Positions 41,149-50,162 are shown, numbered from the stretch's first letter. The stretch is 64,000 nt of DNA from Oscillospiraceae bacterium (GCA_009784445.1 WRBQ01000004.1:1-64000); one strand, 5' to 3'. The notes: a model not told the origin generated them from the sequence alone. Numbers and translations: made by a program.

Positions 41149-42722
41149 GCCGAGGTCTGTACTGCTCGAATGAAGCAGTAAGCTTGGTGGAATACTGCTC
41201 CTGCGATGACCGCGCGCTGTATGATTGCTGGTTCGACCCGGAGACAAAACAGGGCTACAATGGTTGGACGCCCGCTGCAAGTTTTGAGGAATTTCAGCAG
41301 AACAACCAACAGCGCCACGAAGATTTTGTTAACGGCGAAAGCGAAGCACTCTTGTTTGCGATGATTCAATGCAATGCCACCAGCGAAATAGTTGGCGCGG
41401 TGAGCACCGCACCGGGGACTCCGCCCGAGTTTGAGCCCGACCTCAGCATACGCATTTTTGCGCCCTACCGCAGGCAGGGTTATGGCACGTCGGCCTTCGC
41501 GTTAGCGGCAAAGTACGCAACCGAAACGCTCGGCATCGCCGAACTGCATGCCGGGGCGTATCTCGACAACATCGGCAGCAAGAAAATGCTGGTGCGCTGC
41601 GGCTTTGTGCCCCTCGCGCTTTGCCCCGCAGAAAAGCATTATCTCACAGGTGAGGATGTGTTTCAGATGGATTATATTTACAAACCCATGCAAACCGTGC
41701 ATGTGCCCCTTGGTGACCGCGCCTACGACGTGATGATTGGCAGCGGTTTGCTGTCGCAATGCGGCGCGTTGATTCGTGACGCGCTAGCACCGCAAAAAGC
41801 GTTGATTATCACCGACGAAAACGTGCAAAATTGCGGCTATGTGGACAGCGCGCTGCAAAGTTTGCAAGCTGCGGGTGTAAAGGCTGAATGCTTTACACTG
41901 CGCGCCGGTGAAGAACACAAGATCCTCGCCAGCTACGAGGGGATTTTGCAAGCTTGCACGGCGTTCGGCCTCACCGGCAGCGATATTCTCGTCGCGCTGG
42001 GCGGCGGCGTGGTGGGCGATCTCACCGGATTTGCCGCCGCAAGTTATCGTCGCGGCATCGCCTATGTGCAAATTCCCACAACGCTTTTGGCCGCTGTGGA
42101 CTCCAGCGTGGGCGGCAAAACCGGGCTGAATTTACCCACCGGCAAGAATTTGGTGGGTGCGTTTTGGCAGCCCAGTTTGGTCATTTGCGACACCGAAACC
42201 CACGCCACCCTGCCACCTGCTGAGTACGCAAACGGCGTGGCAGAGTGCATCAAGTATGGCGTGTTGTGGGACGAGAGTCTGTTTAGCGCATTAGCGCAAG
42301 GCAGCAATGTGACAACAGAGCAAATCGCTCGCTGTGTCGCGTTGAAGCGCGACGTGGTTGTCGGCGATGAACGCGACACCGGTGCACGCCGCCTGCTGAA
42401 TTTGGGGCACACACTCGGCCACGCCATTGAGCAAGCTAGCAGCTACACTATACCCCACGGCGCAGCGGTTGGCATCGGCATGGCCTTGATGTGCAAGGCT
42501 TTTTGCCCGGCGATTTACGATAACGTGTGCGCCGCACTGCATGCGAATCACCTGCCCACCCACTGTGATTTCAGCGTGACGGAGCTGTTTGAGGCACTTT
42601 CGCGCGATAAAAAACGCATGGGTGACGACATCACTATTATCGTGTCGTTGCGCATTGGGCAGTGTGAATTGCGCACTCTTTCGCTTTCAAGCTTCAAAGC
42701 GTTGCTGGAGGAAAAGCTATGA
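41145..42722 (+). CDS. aroB: GNAT acetyltransferase-3-dehydroquinate synthase fusion
   Basis: One 525-residue frame with two domains. Residues about 1-180 are a GNAT acetyltransferase (LSIRIFAPYRRQGYGTSAFA, then NIGSKKMLVRCGFVP). Residues from about 182 are a complete AroB that converts DAHP to dehydroquinate: VALGGGVVGDLTGFAA, TTLLAAVDSSVGGKTGLN, and NLGHTLGHAIE with metal-binding histidines. There is no stop or Shine-Dalgarno at the junction (YIYKPMQTVHV), so a real fusion is likely. The partner acceptor of the GNAT half is unknown. It overlaps both neighbours by 4 nt. Confidence 0.88.
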   Translation: MSRGLYCSNEAVSLVEYCSCDDRALYDCWFDPETKQGYNGWTPAASFEEFQQNNQQRHEDFVNGESEALLFAMIQCNATSEIVGAVSTAPGTPPEFEPDLSIRIFAPYRRQGYGTSAFALAAKYATETLGIAELHAGAYLDNIGSKKMLVRCGFVPLALCPAEKHYLTGEDVFQMDYIYKPMQTVHVPLGDRAYDVMIGSGLLSQCGALIRDALAPQKALIITDENVQNCGYVDSALQSLQAAGVKAECFTLRAGEEHKILASYEGILQACTAFGLTGSDILVALGGGVVGDLTGFAAASYRRGIAYVQIPTTLLAAVDSSVGGKTGLNLPTGKNLVGAFWQPSLVICDTETHATLPPAEYANGVAECIKYGVLWDESLFSALAQGSNVTTEQIARCVALKRDVVVGDERDTGARRLLNLGHTLGHAIEQASSYTIPHGAAVGIGMALMCKAFCPAIYDNVCAALHANHLPTHCDFSVTELFEALSRDKKRMGDDITIIVSLRIGQCELRTLSLSSFKALLEEKL

Positions 42723-43840
42723 CATTAACCCTGCATCCCGCGAAACTACAGGGCGAAATCGCCGCCATGCCGTCGAAATCCGACCTGCATCGGCTGATGA
42801 TTGCCGCCTGGCTGGCCGGGCAAGACATCACCACTTTGCCCATTATTTCCGACGACATTGCCGCCACGCGTGACTGCCTGCTGGCTGGCAACGGTGTGCT
42901 CAACTGCCGCGAAAGTGGCTCTACACTGCGGTTTTTGCTGCCTGTGATGGCAGCCATCGGCGGCACATTCACCTTCACCGGCGAGGGCCGCTTGCCCGAA
43001 CGTCCGCTTGAACCACTGCTGACTTTACTGCGCCAACACGGCATTACGATAACAAGCGAAACGCTGCCGCTGACCATCAGCGGGCAGCTGCAACCCGGCA
43101 CATTCACCCTGCCTGGCAACATCAGCTCGCAGTATATCACAGGGCTGCTGTTTGCGCTGCCGCTGCTGCCCGGCGACAGTGAGATTGTCCTCACATCGCC
43201 GCTAGAGTCCGCAGGTTATGTGGACATGACGGTGCGCACACTAGAAAAGTTTGGCGTTTTCGTTGAACCAAGCCAAATTGGTTGGTTCATTCCAAGCACT
43301 CAACGTTACAAGCCTGCCACATCGTTCGCTCCCGAAGGCGATTGGTCTAACGCAGCGTTTTGGCTGGCGGCAGGCGTAAACATTGTAGAACTTGACAAAA
43401 ATTCCGCCCAGCCAGACCGAGAAATCATGCAATTGCTATCTTCTTGCGACCCCATGAACGCCGCACGATGCCCTGACCTCGTGCCGATCATGGCGATTTA
43501 CGCCGCGGTGCACTGCCCGCACTACGAAATTCGCAACGCCGCGCGGCTTCGCATCAAAGAAAGCGACCGCTTGGCGGCCATGCTCACCAATCTTGAGTTG
43601 CTTGGCGCAGACGTTGCGCCCTTGGGCGACGACGGCATGACCATCCGCGGTGCAAAACCATTGCCTGGCGGCGCAACGATAAACAGCTTTGGCGACCATC
43701 GCATTGCCATGGCCATGGCGATTGCCGCGCTGCATTGCCAACAGCCCATCACACTGACCAACGCGGAGGTTGTGGCGAAATCCTACCCCGACTTTTGGGC
43801 AGATTACAAGCGATTAGGAGGGATTGCGCATGGCCTCTAG
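42719..43840 (+). CDS. aroA: 3-phosphoshikimate 1-carboxyvinyltransferase (EPSP synthase)
   Basis: A 373-residue enzyme adding the enolpyruvyl group of PEP to shikimate 3-phosphate. MPSKSDLHRLMIAAWLAG gives the shikimate phosphate lysine and serine, RESGSTLRFLLP the central motif, and RIKESDRLAAM and NSFGDHRIAMAMAIA the C-terminal ones. At 373 residues it is shorter than the usual 420-430, mostly through trimmed loops. It overlaps aroB by 4 nt and aroC by 11 nt. Confidence 0.93.
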   Translation: MTLTLHPAKLQGEIAAMPSKSDLHRLMIAAWLAGQDITTLPIISDDIAATRDCLLAGNGVLNCRESGSTLRFLLPVMAAIGGTFTFTGEGRLPERPLEPLLTLLRQHGITITSETLPLTISGQLQPGTFTLPGNISSQYITGLLFALPLLPGDSEIVLTSPLESAGYVDMTVRTLEKFGVFVEPSQIGWFIPSTQRYKPATSFAPEGDWSNAAFWLAAGVNIVELDKNSAQPDREIMQLLSSCDPMNAARCPDLVPIMAIYAAVHCPHYEIRNAARLRIKESDRLAAMLTNLELLGADVAPLGDDGMTIRGAKPLPGGATINSFGDHRIAMAMAIAALHCQQPITLTNAEVVAKSYPDFWADYKRLGGIAHGL

Positions 43841-44798
43841 CTTTGGTGAACGCGTGAAAATCACCGTGTTTGGGCAGTCGCACTCGTCTGCCATTGGCGC
43901 AGTGATTGACGGCCTGCCTGCGGGCGAAAGCCTTGATATGCAAGCGATTTCTGCCTTCATGGCACGCCGCGCACCCGGCCGTAACCCCGGCGATACCGCC
44001 CGCCGCGAGCCCGATATTCCTCGCATTCTCAGCGGCCTAGTGAACAACACCACCTGCGGCGCGCCCCTGTGCGCCATCATCGAAAACACCGATACCCGCT
44101 CGCAGGATTATGATGCTCTGCGCAATATTCCGCGCCCGGGGCACGCCGATTTCCCCATCCACGTCAAACACAACGGCCACGCCGATAAACGCGGCGGCGG
44201 GCACACCTCCGGGCGGTTGACTGCTCCACTTTGTTTTGCCGGTGCTGTTTGTGCACAAATTTTGGCGAAACATGGCATCGGAATTTGTGCAACCATCACA
44301 AAAATCGGCGACATCGAAGCCGCAAAAGCCGCAGGCGACTCCGTTGGCGGCATCATCGAATGTACCGCAACCGGTCTGCCGACAGGCTTGGGAGAACCCA
44401 TGTTTGACGGCGTGGAAAACCGACTAGCCGCTGCGTTGTTTGGCATTCCTGCCGTGCGCGGCGTGGAATTTGGCGCAGGATTTGCCGCGGCGGCTACGCA
44501 AGGTTCACAAAATAATGACGCATATTTTGTGCAAGATGGCGAAATTCGCAGCCGCACAAACCATCACGGCGGCGTGCTGGGCGGGCTGACCACCGGCATG
44601 CCTTTAGTTTTGCGTGTGGCCATCAAGCCAACGCCGTCGATATCACTGCCGCAGGAAAGCGTGAACTTAGCCACAGGCGAAAGCGAAGAATTGCGCATCA
44701 GCGGGCGGCACGACGCCTGCATTGTGCCCCGCGCCGTGCCGGTGGTGGAGGCCGTTGTGGCCTGCGTACTGCTGGATTTCATGGAGGTTGCACGATGA
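43830..44798 (+). CDS. aroC: Chorismate synthase
   Basis: A 322-residue FMN-dependent enzyme giving chorismate from EPSP. GQSHSSAIGAVIDGLPAG is the N-terminal signature, RPGHADF the second, and RGGGHTSGRLTAP the third; GRHDACIVPRAVPVVEA closes the protein. The ATG at 43830 has TAGGAGG 8 nt upstream; the track start is an upstream TTG. At 322 residues it is at the short end of the family. Confidence 0.94.
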   Translation: MASSFGERVKITVFGQSHSSAIGAVIDGLPAGESLDMQAISAFMARRAPGRNPGDTARREPDIPRILSGLVNNTTCGAPLCAIIENTDTRSQDYDALRNIPRPGHADFPIHVKHNGHADKRGGGHTSGRLTAPLCFAGAVCAQILAKHGIGICATITKIGDIEAAKAAGDSVGGIIECTATGLPTGLGEPMFDGVENRLAAALFGIPAVRGVEFGAGFAAAATQGSQNNDAYFVQDGEIRSRTNHHGGVLGGLTTGMPLVLRVAIKPTPSISLPQESVNLATGESEELRISGRHDACIVPRAVPVVEAVVACVLLDFMEVAR

Positions 44799-45529
44799 GC
44801 AACACTTATGATACCGCCGCAAATTTCTACGATTTAGGCTATCAATATCAGGGCGATGTGCCGTTTTTCCAGCGTTATGCACAAAACGGGCCTGTGCTCG
44901 AGCTCGCCTGCGGCACCGGGCGCGCGAGCATCCCCCTCGCCGAAAGCGGCTTGCGCGTGCATGGGCTAGATTTATCGCCAAGCATGCTGCAAGCGTTTCG
45001 CGCAAAGCTGACGAAGCTGCCCGAAGACGTCCGGCAACGCATCACCATCACGCAGGGTAACATGGCAAGCTTCGATCTGGGCGAGAAATTTCCGCTGATT
45101 ATCATCCCCTGCCGCGCGTTTCAGGCGCTGACGGAGGACGCGGATATCACAGGCTGTTTGCAAGCCGCGAAGAATCATCTTGCAAAAGATGGGCGTTTCA
45201 TCGTCAACTGCTTTGTGCCGAAAAAGCGCATGCGGCACTGGTGCTACCCCGTGCGAATCGACTGGCAGCGCGATGGCGTGACCTGCAAAAGCCTTGGCGA
45301 GCGCGTTGACACAAAGCGGCAGATTATCTATGTGGTGATGATCTATGAACACGGCGAAAACCAGCGCATTGAAGAGCCACTTGAGCTTAGATATTACTAC
45401 CCAAGGCAGCTGCGCAAACTCTTGCGTGATGCAGGTTTTCGCATTGTTGAACGGTACGGCGATTACGACGACGGAAAGATAAAACGCCATGGTGGCGAGC
45501 AAATTTATGTATGTGAGGTAGCCCAATGA
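44795..45529 (+). CDS. Class I SAM-dependent methyltransferase in the aromatic operon
   Basis: A 244-residue methyltransferase with motif I VLELACGTGRASIPL, LDLSPSMLQAF after strand 2, and NMASFDLGEKFPLII. It overlaps aroC and pheA by 4 nt on each side, so it is a coupled member of the operon. No methylation step belongs to the canonical pathway to phenylalanine, so its substrate is open: an aromatic side product or a control function are possibilities. Confidence 0.85.
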   Translation: MSNTYDTAANFYDLGYQYQGDVPFFQRYAQNGPVLELACGTGRASIPLAESGLRVHGLDLSPSMLQAFRAKLTKLPEDVRQRITITQGNMASFDLGEKFPLIIIPCRAFQALTEDADITGCLQAAKNHLAKDGRFIVNCFVPKKRMRHWCYPVRIDWQRDGVTCKSLGERVDTKRQIIYVVMIYEHGENQRIEEPLELRYYYPRQLRKLLRDAGFRIVERYGDYDDGKIKRHGGEQIYVCEVAQ

Positions 45530-46719
45530 ACTTAGAGAATTTACGCGCAGAAATTGACCGCGTGGACGACGCCCTTGCCCCTCTGCTGGCACAGCGCATG
45601 GAGCTTGCATCGCAGGTGGCGCAGGCAAAAATGGCCAACGACGAGCAAGTGCACCACCCTGCGCGCGAGCAAGAAGTGTTACAGCGCATTTGCAAGAACG
45701 CACCTGATCACTTGCAACAACCGCTCAACATGATTTATCGCACGGTGTTTTTGGCCAACCGTGCACGCCAACATCGGCTGATGGTTGAGGCCGAAGAAAC
45801 CTCGCCGTTGCGCCAGCAATTGACAGCGGCACTTGAGCGCGGGCAAGGTAACCCATGGCCGGTGGGTGCAAGCGTGGCCTGCCAAGGCGTGGAGGGCGCG
45901 TTTTCGCACATTGCTGCGCGAAACATGTTTGACCAACCGCGCATTCTCAGCATGCACGAGTTCGAGATGGTTTTCCGCGCCGTGGAGCAAGGTCTATGCA
46001 ACTTCGGTGTGCTGCCCATTGAAAACACAACGTATGGCAGCGTCATGCGCGTTTACGACCTGCTGCGCAAGCACAAGTGCTCCATCGTGCGCGCCATTCG
46101 CCTGCCGATTCGCCACTGTTTGCTCAGCAATGAGCGCTTCCTCAAAGATATCACCGAGATTTGGTCGCACGAGCAAGCCTTGCGCCAGTGCGACAGCTTC
46201 ATTCAAAAGCTTGGCGACCGCGTCACCACCCACGTGTGCGACAACACCGCCATTGCCGCCAAGCGCGCCGCGCAAGAAGATAAACCCGGCGTGGCCGTCA
46301 TCTCCAGCGAAGAATGCGCCGATCTTTACGGTCTCAATGTGCTCAAGCAAGAAATCCAGGATCGCAGCGACAACCAAACCCGCTTCATCTGCATCACCAA
46401 GCAAGCCATGATTCCTCCGTGTGCCAACAAAAGCAGCGTGCTCATTTCACTGCCGCACCATGCAGGCACACTGGCCGAGATTCTGCAACTGCTTGCCAGC
46501 ATGGAAATCAATCTCACCAAGCTAACAAACCTGCCCGTGCTGGGCAACGCGCTTGATGCCGTGTTTTACTTGGACTTGGAGTGCGACGCCACCTCGCCCA
46601 ACTATCCCATCATGATTGAAAAACTCGCGCGGCACTGCGAAACCCTAGATGTGTTGGGCAGCTATGAGGAGATTACAACGCCTTGCAACGAGAGGACTGA
46701 ACCATGCAGTTTGGCTTAA
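45526..46719 (+). CDS. pheA: Chorismate mutase/prephenate dehydratase, bifunctional
   Basis: A 397-residue fusion. An AroQ-class chorismate mutase occupies about 1-85 (LRAEIDRVDDALAPLLAQRM, with REQEVLQRI). Prephenate dehydratase follows at about 113-290 (ACQGVEGAFSHIAA, LPIENTTYGSV, and NQTRFICI with the catalytic TRF). An ACT domain spans about 308-385. The ACT motif usually written ESRP is TNLP here, which suggests altered phenylalanine feedback. It gives phenylpyruvate, the end of this operon's pathway. Confidence 0.93.
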   Translation: MNLENLRAEIDRVDDALAPLLAQRMELASQVAQAKMANDEQVHHPAREQEVLQRICKNAPDHLQQPLNMIYRTVFLANRARQHRLMVEAEETSPLRQQLTAALERGQGNPWPVGASVACQGVEGAFSHIAARNMFDQPRILSMHEFEMVFRAVEQGLCNFGVLPIENTTYGSVMRVYDLLRKHKCSIVRAIRLPIRHCLLSNERFLKDITEIWSHEQALRQCDSFIQKLGDRVTTHVCDNTAIAAKRAAQEDKPGVAVISSEECADLYGLNVLKQEIQDRSDNQTRFICITKQAMIPPCANKSSVLISLPHHAGTLAEILQLLASMEINLTKLTNLPVLGNALDAVFYLDLECDATSPNYPIMIEKLARHCETLDVLGSYEEITTPCNERTEPCSLA

Positions 46720-47921
46720 TTGGAAGGCATTTGGGCCACAGCTATTCCCCCGAAATTCACAAACGCCTGCACGGGCATGATTATCAACTTGTGCCCATGG
46801 AGCCGCAGCAACTACCGGCCTTTTTTGCGCGGCGCGATTTTGCGGGCATCAATGTCACCATTCCCTACAAAGTCGAGGCGTTCCATGCTTGCGATGCACT
46901 GGGCGAAACCGCCCGTCGCGCAGGCTGCGTGAACACCATCGTCAAGCGCCCCGACGGCACGCTGTTTGGTGACAACACCGACCTTGCAGGCTTTCAGTTC
47001 ATGCTGCGCCGTGCGGGCATTGATCTCACCGGCAAGCATGTGCTGATTTTAGGCGCAGGCGGTGCTTCGCAAACCGTGCAGCTGGCCTGCGCAGACGCCC
47101 AAGCAGCAAGTGTCACCATTGCCGACAAAGACGACAGCAAGCATTGCCCGCAGGCCGAAGTTCTCATCAATACCTCGCCTGTGGGCATGTATCCGCATGC
47201 GGACAACACCCCCGTGGACCTGCGTGACTACCCTAACTTGCGCGCCGTGGCCGACCTCATTTACAACCCCTCACGCACGCGCCTTCTTCAGCAAGCTGAA
47301 AAACTGGGGTTAGTATGCATCAACGGCCTAAGCATGCTGGTGGCGCAAGCCGCCGCCGCCGCTGAGCTATTTTTGCAGCAGAAAATCGCCGACGAACATG
47401 CCGCACAGGTGCTGCATTCGCTCAACGCCGACCTGCAAAACTGGGTGCTGGTGGGCATGCCCGGCTGCGGAAAATCCACTATTGGGCTTGATCTTGCACA
47501 GCGCAGCGGCCGCAGTTTTGTAGACATTGACCATGAAATAGCGCAGCGCACCGGCACAACCCCTGCCGATATCATCCGGCAACAAGGCGAACCCGCCTTT
47601 CGTGACATCGAAAGCCAGGTGATCACAGACCTCAGCGCGCAAACCGGTTTGGTCATCGCCACCGGCGGCGGTGCCGTGCTGCGTGAAAGCAACCGTCAAG
47701 CCCTGCGGCAAAACGCCCGCGTGTTGTGGATTCAACGCGCCAACGCCAATCTCGCCCGTGACGGCCGCCCACTTTCGGTTGACCTAGATGATTTATATCG
47801 CACACGCGAGCCCGCCTACCAAGATGCCGCCGACGTGGCAATCACCCACAACGAAGACTGGGACGCCGTCAAACAAGCCGCTTGGGCTGCATTTTTGTCG
47901 CCTTGCTGTGCTTTACGATAG
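46704..47921 (+). CDS. aroE-aroK: Shikimate dehydrogenase-shikimate kinase fusion
   Basis: A 405-residue bifunctional protein. Residues 1-240 are AroE: GRHLGHSYSPEIHKRL, NVTIPYKVEAF with the catalytic lysine, DNTDLAGF and the NADP loop LGAGGASQTVQLA. Residues about 245-405 are AroK: Walker A GMPGCGKSTIG, DIDHEI and TGGGAVLR. It would reduce dehydroshikimate and then phosphorylate shikimate. The AroE half is about 40 residues shorter than usual. It overlaps pheA by 16 nt and ends the operon. Confidence 0.93.
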   Translation: MQFGLIGRHLGHSYSPEIHKRLHGHDYQLVPMEPQQLPAFFARRDFAGINVTIPYKVEAFHACDALGETARRAGCVNTIVKRPDGTLFGDNTDLAGFQFMLRRAGIDLTGKHVLILGAGGASQTVQLACADAQAASVTIADKDDSKHCPQAEVLINTSPVGMYPHADNTPVDLRDYPNLRAVADLIYNPSRTRLLQQAEKLGLVCINGLSMLVAQAAAAAELFLQQKIADEHAAQVLHSLNADLQNWVLVGMPGCGKSTIGLDLAQRSGRSFVDIDHEIAQRTGTTPADIIRQQGEPAFRDIESQVITDLSAQTGLVIATGGGAVLRESNRQALRQNARVLWIQRANANLARDGRPLSVDLDDLYRTREPAYQDAADVAITHNEDWDAVKQAAWAAFLSPCCALR

Positions 47922-47940
47922 GCACTGCAAACTAACAAAA

Positions 47941-47971
47941 AGCAACCCCCAATTCACTGAGGGTTGTTTTT
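47941..47971. terminator. Bidirectional terminator between aroK and abrB-like gene
   Basis: AGCAACCC and GGGTTGTT form a stem around 12 nt, with T runs on the plus strand and, read in reverse, also on the minus strand. It serves both convergent genes. Confidence 0.8.
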
Positions 47972-47984
47972 ATTTGCGGTTTCG

Positions 47985-48254
47985 TTACTCGCCTTCCACC
48001 TGCTGGCCAACAATGCGATCCAGATTTTCCACACAGTTGCGGCAGATTTTGTAGCCGTTGTACTCAATCATGCCATCTGCGTTGTCGCAAAACGTGCAGG
48101 CAGGAATGTGCTTGCGCAGCACAATGCGGTCGCCTTCCATCGAAATTTCGAGGGAGTCTTCTTTGTCGTTCACTTTCAGCATGCGGCGGTATTCTTTGGG
48201 GATAACAATGCGCCCCACCTCGTCGATTCCGCGAATAATACCTGTTACTCTCAT
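47985..48254 (-). CDS. AbrB/SpoVT-type transition-state regulator with C-terminal zinc motif
   Basis: An 89-residue DNA-binding protein. The N-terminal 50 residues (GIIRGIDEVGRIVIPKEYRR) are the AbrB swapped-hairpin fold. The C-terminus has CTFC and CRNC pairs that probably bind zinc. The ATG at 48254 with GAGGAAAAAAC upstream replaces the track start at 48305. Such proteins repress stationary-phase genes in Firmicutes; targets here are not visible. It diverges from phoH with a separate promoter. Confidence 0.9.
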   Translation of the reverse strand: MRVTGIIRGIDEVGRIVIPKEYRRMLKVNDKEDSLEISMEGDRIVLRKHIPACTFCDNADGMIEYNGYKICRNCVENLDRIVGQQVEGE

Positions 48255-48307
48255 GTTTTTTCCTCTTTTCTTGCAGTGGCCCAAAAATTCCCTTGGTTGT
48301 TGCACCC

Positions 48308-48336
48308 ATTATATCACATTTTCCGACATTTTTCAA
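48308..48336 (-). promoter_or_regulatory. Promoter of the AbrB-like gene
   Basis: Minus strand TTGAAA (48336-48331) and TATAAT (48313-48308), 17 bp apart. Confidence 0.8.
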
Positions 48337-48456
48337 GCCCCTAACTCGCCAAAATTCGACATGATTTTCCATTTCCATTTTGTGCAATTTTCACAAATTG
48401 AAGTGTCACGCATTATCTCGGGAAAGCGATTTGAGAAAAAATTTACACTTTCTCCC

Positions 48457-48485
48457 TTGACAATTTCTTAGAAAAATGGTATACT
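48457..48485 (+). promoter_or_regulatory. Promoter of phoH operon
   Basis: TTGACA at 48457-48462 and TATACT at 48480-48485, 17 bp apart. The transcript would begin about 25 nt before the first ATG. The 48337-48456 stretch before it holds nothing else I can identify. Confidence 0.85.
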
Positions 48486-48516
48486 TATATAAAATCCATT
48501 TGATTTTTTGGCAAAT

Positions 48517-49545
48517 ATGAACGAAATATTTCCAACGGAGGACAAACCCATCGAAGAGCGCGTCATTCCTATTGATCGCATGGAGCACATTGTGCAGCTG
48601 TTTGGCAGCTTGGACGAAAATGTCAAGCTGCTGCAATCGCATTATGGCGTCAGCATTGTTTATCGCGGCACCGAGGTGAAGCTCAGCGGCGAGCCCGAGG
48701 CTTGCGCCCGCGCCGCCCGCGCCGTTGATGCCCTCCTCGCAGTGCTAAGCCGCGGCGAGCAGCTAAGCGACCACACCCTGCGCTACGTCATCTCCATGAT
48801 GGACGAAGACGAGGATCTGAGCAAGAAACTCGCCGCCATGACCGACGGCAGCATTGGCATCACCGCTCGCGGCAAGCCGCTTAAGCCCAAAACGCTCGGC
48901 CAGAAGAAGTATATCGACGCCATCAAGCAAAACACCATCACTTTGGGTGTGGGGCCCGCCGGCACCGGCAAAACGTATCTTGCGGTGGCCATGGCGGTGA
49001 GTGCGTTTCGCGCCAAGGAGGTCAACCGCATCATCCTCACGCGCCCTGCGGTGGAGGCTGGCGAAAAGCTGGGCTTTTTGCCCGGCGACATGCAACAAAA
49101 AGTTGACCCCTACTTGCGTCCGCTATATGACGCACTGTTCGACATGTTTGGTGCGGAGCAATTCGCTCGCCAGCAAGAACGCGGTGCCATCGAAGTTGCT
49201 CCCTTGGCCTACATGCGCGGCCGCACGCTTGACGACAGCTTCATCATCCTAGACGAAGCACAGAACACCACCATTGAACAAATGAAGATGTTCCTCACGC
49301 GGCTGGGACAAAACTCAAAGATTATCGTCACCGGCGACATCACGCAAATTGACCTGCCGGACGACAAGCCTTCAGGGCTAGTCAACGCCACCACCGTGCT
49401 CAAAGGCGTGGAAGACATCGCCATCGTCAAATTCACCGAACGTGATGTGGTGCGCCACAAGTTGGTGCAATCCATCATCAAGGCATATGAGAAACAGGAG
49501 ATGCGCAAAAATTCGTCCAAAAAGAAACCAGGGAGCACATCATGA
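48517..49545 (+). CDS. phoH: PhoH family ATPase
   Basis: A 342-residue P-loop ATPase of the PhoH/YbeZ type, linked to rRNA maturation with YbeY. An N-terminal KH-like part is followed by Walker A GPAGTGKTYLAVA near residue 145, then LTRPAVEAGEKLGFLPGD and the Walker B block FIILDEAQNTT. The track begins at a TTG (48508); ATG 48517 is used here. Neither has a visible Shine-Dalgarno, and an SD-like CGGAGGA occurs inside the frame. It overlaps the QueG-like gene. Confidence 0.92.
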   Translation: MNEIFPTEDKPIEERVIPIDRMEHIVQLFGSLDENVKLLQSHYGVSIVYRGTEVKLSGEPEACARAARAVDALLAVLSRGEQLSDHTLRYVISMMDEDEDLSKKLAAMTDGSIGITARGKPLKPKTLGQKKYIDAIKQNTITLGVGPAGTGKTYLAVAMAVSAFRAKEVNRIILTRPAVEAGEKLGFLPGDMQQKVDPYLRPLYDALFDMFGAEQFARQQERGAIEVAPLAYMRGRTLDDSFIILDEAQNTTIEQMKMFLTRLGQNSKIIVTGDITQIDLPDDKPSGLVNATTVLKGVEDIAIVKFTERDVVRHKLVQSIIKAYEKQEMRKNSSKKKPGSTS

Positions 49546-50141
49546 ACGACACCGGCGCTTTGCTGTGCGAAGAATTGATCTGCCACGGCGCAGACTTAGT
49601 GGGCTTTGCTGACCTCACCACCCTGCCTGCCGAAGTGCGCGAAAACTTGCCGGTGGGCGTTTGTGTGGCGGTGGTTTACCCGAAAGAAGAATTTGCAACG
49701 CGTAGCAATCATGACTGCGACAAAGCACTGCGCGACCGTTTAGATATGCTGGTGACGCTTGGCGCAGAGCTGCTACAATGCTTGGGCTACCAAGCCGTGG
49801 CGAAGACGAAAGCACAAGTTTCGCGCACCAAGCTTTCGCATCATGTCACACTGCTGCCGCACAAAACCGTGGCCACCCTTGCGGGAATCGGCTGGGTTGG
49901 CAAAAGCAAACTGCTGGTGAATGAGCAATACGGCTCTATGCTTCGCCTGTCGAACATTCTCACAGACGCACCGCTGAAATGTGCCGCGCCGATTGAATCA
50001 CGCTGCGAAAACTGCATGGCATGCATCACGGCTTGCCCCGCAAACGGAGACATCACAAAATGCTACTCAACGCCTGAAATGATATGCAGCAAATGCATTG
50101 AAGCCTGCCCTTACACACAACGATATGTCGTAAGGCAATAA
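49542..50141 (+). CDS. QueG-like 4Fe-4S double-cluster protein
   Basis: A 199-residue iron-sulfur protein. The C-terminus contains CENCMACITACPA and later CSKCIEACPYT, the two-cluster ligand set of the epoxyqueuosine reductase (QueG) family. GWVGKSKLLVNEQYGSMLRL is also a QueG-like block (GWIGKN..LI....GS.v.L). It is much shorter than true QueG (more than 300 residues), and lacks the HEAT-like C-terminus. It lies between phoH and ybeY, overlapping phoH. Function in tRNA modification is possible but unproven. Confidence 0.75.
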   Translation: MNDTGALLCEELICHGADLVGFADLTTLPAEVRENLPVGVCVAVVYPKEEFATRSNHDCDKALRDRLDMLVTLGAELLQCLGYQAVAKTKAQVSRTKLSHHVTLLPHKTVATLAGIGWVGKSKLLVNEQYGSMLRLSNILTDAPLKCAAPIESRCENCMACITACPANGDITKCYSTPEMICSKCIEACPYTQRYVVRQ

Positions 50142-50162
50142 CGACAGAAAGAAGGAAAAATC

